A stretch of DNA of 64,000 bases, taken from NCBI RefSeq assembly GCF_018122595.1, contig NZ_JAGRQH010000005.1:62001-126000 (forward strand), written 5' to 3'. Of this stretch, positions 37,505 through 46,634 are shown one piece after another (the stretch's first letter is position 1; each line of letters begins with the position of its first letter). The stretch comes from Neokomagataea anthophila. Its GTDB lineage: Bacteria > Pseudomonadota > Alphaproteobacteria > Acetobacterales > Acetobacteraceae. The notes beneath the pieces are model-generated. The model did no database searches and had not been told where the DNA came from. It saw only the letters and a program-made list of their open reading frames with translations. Made by a program: the position numbers and the translations under genes.

Positions 37505-38088
37505 AGGGCGCGAAGAGCATGAATGCAGCATGTTTGCTGGAGGCATTGATTTTTGCCTCTCCAGAGCCTGTGCGCCTATCAGCAATGGTAGATCTTTTGC
37601 GTTCGCAAGGTTTAGAAGCGCATGCTCCAGAAGTGCTTCTGGAGATACAAAAGCGTTTTGAGCATCATGCGATTGAATTGGTTGAGGTGGCTGGTGGCTG
37701 GCAGTTTCGGACACGTGCCGAATATGCGGGGGCTTTGACGCGGGTTATCGAGAAACCAAGGCGTTTGAGCAGGAGTACGATGGAGACGCTTGCCGTCATT
37801 GCATATCATCAGCCGTGTACGCGCTCAGAAGTTGAGGCTGTGCGCGGGGTCTCTTTAGGGCAGGCGGTGTTGGATGCGCTCTTGGAAGACGGTTTAGTGT
37901 CTCCCAAAGGGCGAAAAGATGTGCCGGGTCGGCCGGTATTATGGGGCACAACGGCGCGTTTTTTAGAAGTATTTGGTTTGTCTTCTCTGGCGTCTTTGCC
38001 GCGCCGGGAGGACTTCTTGCTAGACCGTGCGACGACAGAAGATACAGAAACGGTAGGAATGACGCGTGATCCGCAAGATGAAGGATAG
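37501..38088 (+). CDS. scpB: Segregation and condensation protein B
   Basis: A 195-residue ScpB with two winged-helix domains, partner of ScpA and SMC. Signatures: LLEALIFASPEPV at the N-terminus, and PRRLSRSTMETLAVIAYHQP with RSEVEAVRGV in the middle. A short acidic, probably disordered tail follows. It overlaps scpA by 4 bp, showing translational coupling. Confidence 0.95.
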   Translation: MKGAKSMNAACLLEALIFASPEPVRLSAMVDLLRSQGLEAHAPEVLLEIQKRFEHHAIELVEVAGGWQFRTRAEYAGALTRVIEKPRRLSRSTMETLAVIAYHQPCTRSEVEAVRGVSLGQAVLDALLEDGLVSPKGRKDVPGRPVLWGTTARFLEVFGLSSLASLPRREDFLLDRATTEDTETVGMTRDPQDEG

Positions 38089-38120
38089 GCGAGAAGGCCG
38101 TGAAGGGGTAGGGTTGGCGC

Positions 38121-38699
38121 ATGTTCGACTTTAGTTTTTCTGAGATTGCGCTGTTCGTGATCGTGGCGATGATTTTTATCCGCCCGAAAGACCTGCCTGT
38201 TGCGATCCGTACAATTTCGAATGGGATTAAAGCGATGAGGCGTATGGCCTCAGAGTTTCAGTCCCATGTGGATGACATGGTGCGTGAAGCGGACCTCTCC
38301 GATGCACGTGATGAGTTCCGAAATTTACGGAATTTCAATTTGCGTGATCGTGTTGGGCGTTTTGTAGATGCTGATGGGAGTTTGAGAGAAGGTTTGTCAC
38401 TGGATGACAAGCATGATCCATCGGCATTACCGCGTGTACCACCTGCGCCATTGCCTCCACCGCCACCTATGCCGGAAGCGTATGAGCCATTTGGTGGGGG
38501 AGCGCCGGTAGAGCAGCCAGTCGTTGAGCATGTGTTAAATGAGGATGTCGCGCAGGCGCCTGTGATTATGCCGCCAAGCACGGCGCGTCGTTTGTTAAGA
38601 GAGCGTTCCCGCTGGGAGGCTCCGCATATTTTGCCCCCGGTGCGGACGCTCCATCATGGCCGCCGTGTGCCGATTAGACGTGAGGAGACGCAGGCATGA
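38121..38699 (+). CDS. tatB: Sec-independent translocase protein TatB
   Basis: A 192-residue single-span protein of the twin-arginine translocase. The N-terminal helix MFDFSFSEIALFVIVAMIFI, then RPKDLPVAIRT and an amphipathic helix containing FQSHVDDMVREADL, are typical. TatB would recruit signal peptides with TatC. The C-terminal half is Pro-rich and disordered. No tatA gene lies between scpB and tatB (32 bp), so TatA must be encoded elsewhere. Confidence 0.93.
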   Translation: MFDFSFSEIALFVIVAMIFIRPKDLPVAIRTISNGIKAMRRMASEFQSHVDDMVREADLSDARDEFRNLRNFNLRDRVGRFVDADGSLREGLSLDDKHDPSALPRVPPAPLPPPPPMPEAYEPFGGGAPVEQPVVEHVLNEDVAQAPVIMPPSTARRLLRERSRWEAPHILPPVRTLHHGRRVPIRREETQA

Positions 38700-39481
38700 G
38701 CGAGGCGGATGCACTTGATGATAAGCCGATGCCTCTGCTGGAGCATATTGTAGAACTTCGGCGGCGGTTAATCTGGTCGATTGCAACGTTCGTGGTGGCT
38801 TTTGGGATTTGCTACCACTTTTCAGGTGAGTTGTATCGGTTTCTGGCTGCGCCTTTGGGCACAATCATGCGGCAGAAGGGGGAGCAGCCACATTTGATTT
38901 ATACGGCGCTGTATGAGGCGTTTTTCACGTATATTCGTGTGGCGTTGTTCGGGGCGACGTTTTTATCTTTTCCGATGATTGCCATTCAGGCGTGGATTTT
39001 TATTGCACCGGGTTTGTATCGTAGTGAGAAGAAAGCGTTTGCACCGTTTTTAGTGGCAACGCCTGTCATGTTTTTGATGGGGGCAGCGCTGGCTTACTAC
39101 GTTGTGTTCCCGTTTGCGTGGCAGTTTTTCCTATCGTTCCAGAGCGGTGCGCCCGGTAGTGACGGGATGCAGATTGAGTTACAGGCGAAGGTTTCAGAAT
39201 ATCTGACCTTGGTTACCAAAATGATCCTTGCTTTTGGGGTGTGTTTTGAGTTGCCGGTTGTTTTGACGCTCTTGGCGCGTGTTGGGTTAGTGAGCGTCGC
39301 TCAGCTAAAGAAATTTCGTCGTTATGCGGTTGTGGCGTCTTTTGCAGTCTCTGCTGTGATTGCACCGCCGGATGCGATTACGATGTTGAGCCTCGCAGTT
39401 CCGCTAGTGGCGTTGTATGAGGTCTCTATTCTTACGGCACGTTTGGTTGAGCCAAAGCCGGAGCCTGATGATGTTGATTGA
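38696..39481 (+). CDS. tatC: Sec-independent translocase protein TatC
   Basis: A 261-residue protein with six membrane segments that binds the twin-arginine signal. Signatures: PLLEHIVELRRRLIWS at the N-terminus (with the essential Glu and Arg), the first periplasmic loop ending YTALYEAFFTYIRVALF, and FGVCFELPVVL. It overlaps tatB by 4 bp. A probable substrate, the amidase at 8962, is in the same window. Confidence 0.97.
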   Translation: MSEADALDDKPMPLLEHIVELRRRLIWSIATFVVAFGICYHFSGELYRFLAAPLGTIMRQKGEQPHLIYTALYEAFFTYIRVALFGATFLSFPMIAIQAWIFIAPGLYRSEKKAFAPFLVATPVMFLMGAALAYYVVFPFAWQFFLSFQSGAPGSDGMQIELQAKVSEYLTLVTKMILAFGVCFELPVVLTLLARVGLVSVAQLKKFRRYAVVASFAVSAVIAPPDAITMLSLAVPLVALYEVSILTARLVEPKPEPDDVD

Positions 39482-39510
39482 TTGTAAGACGAAGAAACGG
39501 AGCCTGAACC

Positions 39511-40779
39511 ATGCACGACCTTAAAGCCCTGCGCGCGGACCCGAATGCGTTCGATGCAGCTCTTAAGCGCCGTGGCCTTGCTCCGGTCGGGCAGAAGATT
39601 GTTGAAGAAGACGAAGCACGCCGTACAGCGTTAGCCGCACTGCAAGACGCACAAGCGGCACGTAAGACAATCGCGAAAGAGATCGGGCAGGGTAAGCGCA
39701 GCGGCGCGGATACGAGCGAATTGGAAGCGCGGGCAGTCGCTCTGCGTGAAGAGATCGTGACGTTAGAAGAAAAGGCGAATGCTTTGCAAACGGGCATTGA
39801 TGATGTGCTCAAAGCATTGCCGAACCAGCTTGATTCTTCTGTGCCGGATGGCAAGGATGAGAGCGATAATGTTGTTGTGCATGAGCGTGGCGCAGTGCGT
39901 AATTTTACGTTTACGCCGAAACAGCATTTTGAATTGGGCGAACAACTCGGCCTGATGGATTTTCCGACGGCTAGCAAATTGTCTGGTGCGCGATTTGTGG
40001 TGTTACGCGGTGCCTTGGCGCGTTTGGAGCGTGCGTTGGGGCAGTTTATGCTCGACACGCACACCACGGAGTTTGGTTATAGCGAAACGACCGTGCCGCT
40101 TTTGGTTGGTGATGATGCCATGTATGGCACGGATAAGCTGCCGAAATTTTCGGAAGAGTCTTTTCGTACAGAAGATGGCCGTTGGTTGATTCCAACAGCT
40201 GAAGTGCCTTTAACCGCTTCGGTTATGGGAGATATTCTTCCAGAGACTACGTTGCCGATCCGTATGACGGCTTTGTCCGCGTGTTTTCGTTCTGAAGCGG
40301 GGGCATCTGGGCGTGATGTACGTGGGATGTTGCGTCAGCATCAATTCATGAAATGTGAGTTGGTGTCCGTGGTTGCGCCTGAGGCAAGCGATGATGAACA
40401 TGAACGCATGACGCGGGCTGCAGAAACAGTGCTAGAGCGGTTGGACATTCCTTTCCGTCGTATGCTGCTTTGTGCGGGTGATACGGGTTTTGGTGCGGCT
40501 AAGACGTATGACCTTGAAGCATGGTTGCCTGGGCAGGGGGCGTGGCGTGAAATTTCATCTTGCTCTAATACGCGTGCGTTCCAGGCGCGTCGTATGAATG
40601 CGCGCTATCGGACGGCTAAGGGGCCAGCGTTTGTGCATACGCTGAATGGTTCTGGCCTAGCGTTGGGGCGTACGATGATTGCGCTCATGGAAACATATCA
40701 AAATGAAGATGGCAGCATTACAGTGCCGGAAGCTTTGATCCCTTATATGGGCGGTATGAAGGTGATTACGGCAGTTTAA
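39511..40779 (+). CDS. serS: Serine--tRNA ligase
   Basis: A 422-residue class II synthetase. The N-terminal coiled-coil arm (about residues 25-100), which reaches the long variable arm of tRNA-Ser, is followed by the catalytic domain with [28 protein letters not shown] (motif 2) and [20 protein letters not shown] (motif 3). It comes 29 nt after tatC. In relatives surE and pcm often follow; here they do not. Confidence 0.97.
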   Translation: MHDLKALRADPNAFDAALKRRGLAPVGQKIVEEDEARRTALAALQDAQAARKTIAKEIGQGKRSGADTSELEARAVALREEIVTLEEKANALQTGIDDVLKALPNQLDSSVPDGKDESDNVVVHERGAVRNFTFTPKQHFELGEQLGLMDFPTASKLSGARFVVLRGALARLERALGQFMLDTHTTEFGYSETTVPLLVGDDAMYGTDKLPKFSEESFRTEDGRWLIPTAEVPLTASVMGDILPETTLPIRMTALSACFRSEAGASGRDVRGMLRQHQFMKCELVSVVAPEASDDEHERMTRAAETVLERLDIPFRRMLLCAGDTGFGAAKTYDLEAWLPGQGAWREISSCSNTRAFQARRMNARYRTAKGPAFVHTLNGSGLALGRTMIALMETYQNEDGSITVPEALIPYMGGMKVITAV

Positions 40780-40923
40780 GCCATTATTGCGGAGTGATGT
40801 TCCTTCTGGCGGTTGTCTCTTCACAGATAGGTGATGGAGGCAACGGTCAGGGATGGGGCGGCGTTTTCTCGTGCAGAGTGCTCCTTACGTGTAAGGGGCA
40901 AAAATTTTGAGCGAGTTTCTGTC

Positions 40924-41784
40924 ATGCCCACAAAAATCCCTCCGCAATCACAGGAACATCAACCGGGCAAAGAGTCCGCGTTAGAGCCATTGGCTGTACA
41001 TATCCGTGAAGATTATCGCGGGAGCGGTAAGCTTGCGGGTAAAAAGGCATTGATCAGCGGTGGTGATAGCGGGATTGGTCGTTCTGTAGCGCTGCACTTC
41101 GCCCGTGAGGGAGCGGATGTCGCGTTTCTTTATCTGGAAGAGCACGATGATGCCCAAGAGACAGTCCGTCTCATTGAGGCTGAGGGGCGCAAGGCTCTGG
41201 CGATTGCGGGTGATGTCGCTTCCAGTAGCGTATGCAAGAATGCGGTCGAGCAGGTCGTTCGTGAGTTTGGTGGTCTTAATATATTAGTCAATAATGCTGG
41301 CATTCAGGTTGTGAGTGAAGATATTTGCTCAATTTCTGATGATGAATGGCAGCGCCATATGGATATTAATATCAACGGATATTTTTATTTGGCGCGCTCA
41401 GCTGTTCCGCATTTTTCGTCAGGCGGTGCAATTATTAATACATCGTCTATTAATGCCTTTATGGGTAATAAGGCGTTGCTTGCATATTCGACTACTAAGG
41501 CCGCAGAGCTCGGTTTTACACGTGCTTTGGCCTTAGAGTTGGTATCTCATGGTGTGCGGGTGAATGCGGTGGCACCTGGTCCGGTATGGACACCTTTGCA
41601 ACCTGCAAGTTGGGGGCCTATTGATCCGCAGACGGTTGCCGATTTGACGAAAAGCACTCCCATGCAACGTTGCGCAGACCCTGCGGAGTTGGGGCCAGCT
41701 TATGTATATTTAGCTAGTGATGATGCTTCTTTTGTGACGGGTCAGACGTTGCATGTGAATGGCGGCATCATTGTGAATGGTTGA
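40924..41784 (+). CDS. Short-chain dehydrogenase/reductase (YghA-like)
   Basis: A 286-residue SDR oxidoreductase. The N-terminal extension (PTKIPPQSQEHQPGKES...) before the Rossmann fold is typical of the YghA/glucose-dehydrogenase-like subgroup often annotated as general stress proteins. Cofactor motif SGGDSGIGRS (TGxxxGxG type), NNAG, and the catalytic YSTTK with a preceding Ser (INTSSINAF) are all visible. The substrate is unknown. The ATG at 40924 is preferred; the frame is open 31 codons upstream without family similarity. It ends in a convergent terminator. Confidence 0.9.
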   Translation: MPTKIPPQSQEHQPGKESALEPLAVHIREDYRGSGKLAGKKALISGGDSGIGRSVALHFAREGADVAFLYLEEHDDAQETVRLIEAEGRKALAIAGDVASSSVCKNAVEQVVREFGGLNILVNNAGIQVVSEDICSISDDEWQRHMDININGYFYLARSAVPHFSSGGAIINTSSINAFMGNKALLAYSTTKAAELGFTRALALELVSHGVRVNAVAPGPVWTPLQPASWGPIDPQTVADLTKSTPMQRCADPAELGPAYVYLASDDASFVTGQTLHVNGGIIVNG

Positions 41785-41787
41785 TTT

Positions 41788-41826
41788 TTCTAGGGTGGGT
41801 TTTTGTCACGAAGATCCACCCTAGAA
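41788..41826. terminator. Convergent terminator with perfect 11-bp stem
   Basis: TTCTAGGGTGG and CCACCCTAGAA pair exactly around a 17-nt loop. The right arm includes the stop codon of the minus-strand gene, so the structure ends both convergent genes. There is no long T-run on either side. Confidence 0.7.
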
Positions 41827-42669
41827 AGTGGCGTTCAGAATATGGGGTTCAAGGTGTGGTGTAATCCGTGAAAGAAACGAGTGTTCCGTACGGTATTGTT
41901 TTTCGGTTATAGAGCGTTCGATTACGGATAAGGCGGCACGGCCTAAATTTTCATCACTCTCATGAATGGAAACAAAAAGAAAACTTTCTGGAGCAGATGC
42001 TGTGGGTTGGATTAGGTAGCAATCATAAAGTTGTGAAACACTAATTTGAGATCGTGTTGATAGTAATTTAGTTCTATCAAGTTTGTATTTAGATTTCATT
42101 TCTTCGAATACAGGGTCAAAATTTATCCTTGTGCGCCGGAATATTTCATCTAAATACTCTCTGGGCATCACACCGTTTTCTCGTCGTGATTCATGGTCGC
42201 TTGTTTTAGAAAGCGCAAGGCGGATATATGCCCCTAATTCAGCGTGAGACATCGGCAGTGGCTGATACATCAAAGGGGTATCAGGGTCTGTTGTGCAGGC
42301 AGAGTTGGCCCACTGAAAACTGTAAACGCACTTTTTAGATTTCACGAGAGTAATACTACGCCTTTGTTCATAAGCTTCCCACGTTTTAAATGGGTTGAAC
42401 AAAGCACTTTTTTGAGGTCTTGAAACGAGTTCAAAGTACCGCAAACAAATTATTGTGTTTCGATTAGACCATTTGCCATTTTTTTGTTTGTAGGTGATGG
42501 TAGCAAGGTCTCGGGCACCGTATCCATAAATACTTCTTTGCAGTACAAGAGCGGGGTGCCTTCCTAAAAAATATGGTCCTCGTGCCCTCTTTCCTAGGTC
42601 GGTAAATTTTTGATTTACAGATGATTCTTTTGTTCTTATTAGGTCGCCGACAAGTAAATTGGTGTCCAT
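41821..42669 (-). CDS. Unrecognised 282-residue protein in the glycosyltransferase operon
   Basis: I do not recognise this protein. It has no signal peptide and no clear membrane segment, is rich in charged residues, Tyr and Ser, and has no P-loop or glycosyltransferase signature. The N-terminal part contains GPYFLGRHPALVLQRSIYGYG and the C-terminal half is largely helical with many charged residues (EEMKSKYKLDRTKLLS). Codon use is more AT-rich than the conserved genes around. It begins 33 nt after the large glycosyltransferase gene on the same strand, so the two probably share a transcript and a pathway. It may be a transferase with a fold not visible by eye, or a control protein. Confidence 0.7.
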   Translation of the reverse strand: MDTNLLVGDLIRTKESSVNQKFTDLGKRARGPYFLGRHPALVLQRSIYGYGARDLATITYKQKNGKWSNRNTIICLRYFELVSRPQKSALFNPFKTWEAYEQRRSITLVKSKKCVYSFQWANSACTTDPDTPLMYQPLPMSHAELGAYIRLALSKTSDHESRRENGVMPREYLDEIFRRTRINFDPVFEEMKSKYKLDRTKLLSTRSQISVSQLYDCYLIQPTASAPESFLFVSIHESDENLGRAALSVIERSITEKQYRTEHSFLSRITPHLEPHILNATF

Positions 42670-42702
42670 AGAATTTTACCCTCTTTGTATGAATATTGCG
42701 TT

Positions 42703-45700
42703 TTATAATGATTGAATTTTTTGTTTTGTAAAAGTTTTATCAATATATTTTCTATATTGATTTTGTATTGTTATTTTTTCTGCGGGCAAGGTGAAGCGTC
42801 TTTGTAAAAGAGTATGGATAGATTGTATTTCGTTTAAATGGATCGTATAGTCTAACGAGTGTGTGGCAGATTGATCATGTCTGCGGTGACTATTTAGAGT
42901 TTTGCTTAAGTAAATGACTTCGGCATTATCGTGGTCTAGTAATTCAATGTATGTGCGCCAATCTCCAGCTATTTTATAGGTTTTAAGGTCGTTTTTACAG
43001 CGCTGTAGCGCTTTGCGCAGTGCTGTTCGCTTGAAGATGGCACTGCTTACATTCAAAATGGTATTGCGTTCAGAGAGGCAGGATTGGATAAAATTTCTGC
43101 CATTAAAGCAAGCATCGTGGTCCAGTAAAATACCGGTACTTTCGGCGCAGTAAGGTTTGTAACTGGGGTAGAGTACGCGCCCTTCGGTATCTATGGCGCG
43201 GCTGTCGCAGAAAGCCATAACGGCGTTGGGGGTTTGTAGGGCTGCGTTGAGTAGGGTTTCGATAAAAGTGGAATCGCAGAGGTCGTCTGCTTCAGCAATC
43301 CATACCCATTCGCCACGAGCAAGTTCGAGGCCTTTTTGCCATTGGTGGAAGACGGATCCAGAAGGGGTGCGACTGGTGACGAGGCGAATAGTGCGCCCCC
43401 AATGACGTGCCGTTTCTTTGGCAATAGTTGGGCTACCGTCTTGGGATGCATCATCAAGGACAATAATTTCCAGAATGGGGTGTGTTTGCGCAAATATGGA
43501 GGCCAGTCTCTGCGCCAGGTAGTGCGCGTAATTATAAGAGGGAACAATGACAGAGACGCGTGGAAGGTCGGGGATTGTATATGACAGAAGGCGGTCTGCA
43601 TAATGTGTAAAGTTGAATCTCTGTGCCATGCGATTTGATTGGAGTTTGCGCTGTTGTGCGGTGGGTGCAGGGCTTTTACTGAGTGTTAGGGCCATTTCTT
43701 GTATATGGCCAAAAGGAAGAATGTGGTGTTGTAACAGTGCGTGTGGTTCTGCGTTTAGGCTGTGGAGTAGATCAGGAATCCCGCCAGTTTCATTGAATGC
43801 GAGGCATGGGAGGCCCGCAGCAATGGCTTCGAGTACCACAGATGGGTAGGGGTCTTCCCGTGATGTGAGAGTGAAGAAGTCTGCTGCTGAAAGCCATTCG
43901 TTGATATTTTTGACATGACCAAGCAGATGAAAGCGTTTGCTTTTGGATGCGTATTCTAGGTCACGCGCTAGACCTTTATGAAGTGTAGGGTCGATATCAC
44001 CAAGCCATACTGCGTGTGTAGTGCTGGGTAGATTGCGCCAGAGCTGAATGAAGAGGTCAAACCCTTTACGAATATCTGCATAGCCGATGCCGATGATAAG
44101 TTTTTCTGATTCGTTAATGCCAATATGTGTTCGAAGGTTTTGTCTCGTGGCGGTTGAATACTGGATATGTGTGTAAAGTCCTTGGGGGAGTATATGGAGT
44201 TTGGGATTATTTGATAGCAGCAACTGGTGTGCAACGAAGGGTGCGGGTGTGATGATGGTTTGGGCCAGGGTGCATGCGATATCTAGGCTGGGGCGCAGAT
44301 GGCGTTCTTGGATAATGTAAGGCAATTCGTGAATTAAAAAAGTAAAAGCGATCTGTGCGCTATTCAGGGCGGCAGAGATGGGGGAGGAGGCCGCGCTGTT
44401 GAGTATCGCGTGGTGGAAGCCGTTATGACGAAGTTGTGTTAGTTTTGCGGAGAGGTCTGGTGTATCTGGTGGTAGAATATCGACTGGCGCAAGAGCGCGA
44501 TACTGATCCAGTAATGCGCCGCCATCAAGGAGGATAAAACGCAGATCTATCCCTCGGGTGCTTTTCAGTGTGCGGGCAATCTCCAAGAGTAAAGTTTGTG
44601 ATCCTGCGGGAAAAGCATCATGGCCGATCAGTAAAAGTTTTGTTGTGTTTAGGGTTGTATTGAAACCGGCGCAGGCTTCGGCTGTTGCATTTAAATAAGC
44701 GCTACCAAAATGTTGATCAGGCTCTAAATAAGCGCCTTCAGCCCATTCATTCCAAGCGTTTACGCAGACGATGGTCTCGTTATGAAAGGGGTTGTTCTGT
44801 GCGTAATTAATAATGCCATTGAGCCATTTTTTATAAAGATCTGGCGTGGACCCGTGCAGGACTAGGCCTTCGCCTTGGCGGCGTGCATCGTTGTCCCATG
44901 ATGGGCAGGCTGTACGTATGAGTGGGTAAGGAGGGGGGGCTTCCTGTAGGGCGTGTGTGACGATATCTTCATAATCATAAATTTGCCCACTAAAATCTTC
45001 ATCAAAAAGTGTGACATCATTATTTAGGAGTGGGCGACCGTTAACAATTTTATGCGGTGGGAATTCAAATGCACCATCTGCGCCGAAGGGGCGTGGGTCG
45101 GCGCTGTTAAAGGCTTGTCCCGTTATAATGAGTGGGGTGAGATTGTGGCGATTTTTGAAAATCTTACGCCAGCGCGCAATGGTTTTCTGAGTATTGGGTA
45201 TGGTGTCTGGCCGGTATATTTTGAGTAATGGCCGTTTATTGACGTGAATATAGCGTGGGTCTTTCATGTGGCGAGCAAAGCAGTCGATCAGGGCCACGTC
45301 ATCATCTGTGTGGTAGTCTTGTGCAATCAGTAGGTCATCCTCTGATCCATCCCAGCGGCGGCTCCAGTTCTCATTGGCCCACATGAGGCAGAAGGGGAGG
45401 TCGATTTCGGGGTGTTTTAGTAATATTTCAAGGGGTGTTTCTAGTAATCGTTGTTGATTGAACCAATAAAAATAAAAAACAAATCCTTCGATACCAGCGT
45501 CGCGGGCCATTTTTGCTTGTTGTGAGAGAAGGGTTGATGAGTTGAGGGTATAGTGGCCAAGGTCGCGTGGAATGCGTGGTTGATAGTGACCGTGAAAGCG
45601 CGGCATGGCGCGTGCTGTATTGGTCCACTCGGTAAAGCCTTTGCCCCACCATGTGTTATTTTCAGGAATAGAATGAAATTGAGGCAGATAGTATGCGAAT

Positions 45701-46422
45701 ATACGTGCCCGTTTAACGGCATTTTGTGGAAGTTTTTTTTGTTTTTCAAATAAACTACCGGCACGGCTGAAGCGCTTTACGTCACGAAAAACAGTAATTT
45801 CGTTGGTGGGTTTTGCGGGGTAAATATCAGGTCGTGATTTATTGTTTAGGTAATGAAGTAAAGGGTTTGTATCTGGGATTGATTTTAAGTATCTGCGTCG
45901 ATAATAAAGTGGATCAAAACCTGCAAAGGGACGTCTATCTTCACGGAAACCCTGCAGCATGTAATGCTCTAGGGGGTCCATATTAGCGGCGGCAACATCT
46001 GTATATGTTTTTAGATAGAAGGCGGGGTCAAATTCCGGAATTGGGCGGATTTCTGGACGCTGACGGTTCAAAAGATAATGCGTTAAAGCCAGCATTCCTT
46101 CTGGAATAGAATAATTTTTTTTGTACCAAACAGGGTCAAACCATGAAATTGGGCGGCGCCCTTCATGTTCACCATGCGTTATATAGTGCAAAAGTGGATC
46201 TTGTCTGACGTCTCTATTTTGGAGAATATACCATCTAGGGTCAAAGAACTGATTGGGCTTTCGGCCCTCTTTCCATCCATATATGTGGTAATGACGGAGA
46301 GATTCTGTGCCTATATCATGAAGATCTTTATTATTTTTGATATAATAAATTGGATCAAATAGGCCTGAATGACCTATTATTTGTATGGTGCTTGTTTCAG
46401 TTATAAAATTTATAACTTTCAA
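42703..46422 (-). CDS. Three-module glycosyltransferase (FDP repeats, WbsX-like, GT4, GT2)
   Basis: A 1239-residue cytoplasmic protein. Residues 1-205 hold five repeats of about 36 residues that start FDPxxY (positions 22, 60, 95, 131, 169) and often contain LxHY and EGR. Residues 238-585 match the WbsX/GH99-like domain (AYYLPQFHSIPENNTWWG, FTEWTN, WANENWSRRWDG, NAWNEWAEGAYLEP). Residues about 595-945 form a GT4 unit with the nucleotide-sugar segment SREDPYPSVVLEAIAAGLP. Residues 953-1180 form a GT2 domain with VSVIVPSYNYA, LDDAS and the metal site EADDL. Such proteins build O-antigen or other surface polysaccharide. Base composition suggests lateral gain. Confidence 0.9.
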   Translation of the reverse strand: MKVINFITETSTIQIIGHSGLFDPIYYIKNNKDLHDIGTESLRHYHIYGWKEGRKPNQFFDPRWYILQNRDVRQDPLLHYITHGEHEGRRPISWFDPVWYKKNYSIPEGMLALTHYLLNRQRPEIRPIPEFDPAFYLKTYTDVAAANMDPLEHYMLQGFREDRRPFAGFDPLYYRRRYLKSIPDTNPLLHYLNNKSRPDIYPAKPTNEITVFRDVKRFSRAGSLFEKQKKLPQNAVKRARIFAYYLPQFHSIPENNTWWGKGFTEWTNTARAMPRFHGHYQPRIPRDLGHYTLNSSTLLSQQAKMARDAGIEGFVFYFYWFNQQRLLETPLEILLKHPEIDLPFCLMWANENWSRRWDGSEDDLLIAQDYHTDDDVALIDCFARHMKDPRYIHVNKRPLLKIYRPDTIPNTQKTIARWRKIFKNRHNLTPLIITGQAFNSADPRPFGADGAFEFPPHKIVNGRPLLNNDVTLFDEDFSGQIYDYEDIVTHALQEAPPPYPLIRTACPSWDNDARRQGEGLVLHGSTPDLYKKWLNGIINYAQNNPFHNETIVCVNAWNEWAEGAYLEPDQHFGSAYLNATAEACAGFNTTLNTTKLLLIGHDAFPAGSQTLLLEIARTLKSTRGIDLRFILLDGGALLDQYRALAPVDILPPDTPDLSAKLTQLRHNGFHHAILNSAASSPISAALNSAQIAFTFLIHELPYIIQERHLRPSLDIACTLAQTIITPAPFVAHQLLLSNNPKLHILPQGLYTHIQYSTATRQNLRTHIGINESEKLIIGIGYADIRKGFDLFIQLWRNLPSTTHAVWLGDIDPTLHKGLARDLEYASKSKRFHLLGHVKNINEWLSAADFFTLTSREDPYPSVVLEAIAAGLPCLAFNETGGIPDLLHSLNAEPHALLQHHILPFGHIQEMALTLSKSPAPTAQQRKLQSNRMAQRFNFTHYADRLLSYTIPDLPRVSVIVPSYNYAHYLAQRLASIFAQTHPILEIIVLDDASQDGSPTIAKETARHWGRTIRLVTSRTPSGSVFHQWQKGLELARGEWVWIAEADDLCDSTFIETLLNAALQTPNAVMAFCDSRAIDTEGRVLYPSYKPYCAESTGILLDHDACFNGRNFIQSCLSERNTILNVSSAIFKRTALRKALQRCKNDLKTYKIAGDWRTYIELLDHDNAEVIYLSKTLNSHRRHDQSATHSLDYTIHLNEIQSIHTLLQRRFTLPAEKITIQNQYRKYIDKTFTKQKIQSL

Positions 46423-46523
46423 GGTGGTATTCCTAGTTTTTTCTCTGAAAAGAGTATAAAATTATAATTTCTCCCGCATCATATCATTCGTTAATATATC
46501 GTCAATAGTCCTGTGGGTTTACG

Positions 46524-46634
46524 ATGTTTGGTCCGAGTGCCATATCTGATCGTGCAGATGCGTTGGTTATGATGACGCCGCGTTTGATGACAGTAAGGCG
46601 GATGGGTAAGGAAAATCGGCATGTCCAGCGATGA
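46524..46634 (+). CDS. Met-rich upstream ORF overlapping the metX start (possible leader peptide)
   Basis: A 36-codon frame beginning ATG TTT GGT. Five codons are Met, four of them within twelve codons ([13 protein letters not shown]). It runs over the metX Shine-Dalgarno (TAAGGA) and its TGA lies 11 nt inside metX in another frame. The position and codon content suggest translational coupling that senses methionine or initiator tRNA supply. No strong ribosome-binding site of its own is seen, so translation is unproven. Confidence 0.4.
   Translation: MFGPSAISDRADALVMMTPRLMTVRRMGKENRHVQR

Noticed and set aside
40831-40923. N-terminal extension of the SDR gene
   Set aside because: The stretch lacks similarity to SDR proteins, while MPTKIPPQSQEHQPGKES is the typical start of the subgroup.
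41821-46422. Genomic island with mobility genes
   Set aside because: Composition and content suggest lateral gain, but there is no integrase, transposase, tRNA or direct repeat at either border.
46423-46620. SAM riboswitch upstream of metX
   Set aside because: I looked for a SAM-II-like or SAM-I-like core and saw none by eye; a covariance-model search (Infernal with Rfam SAM families) would decide.
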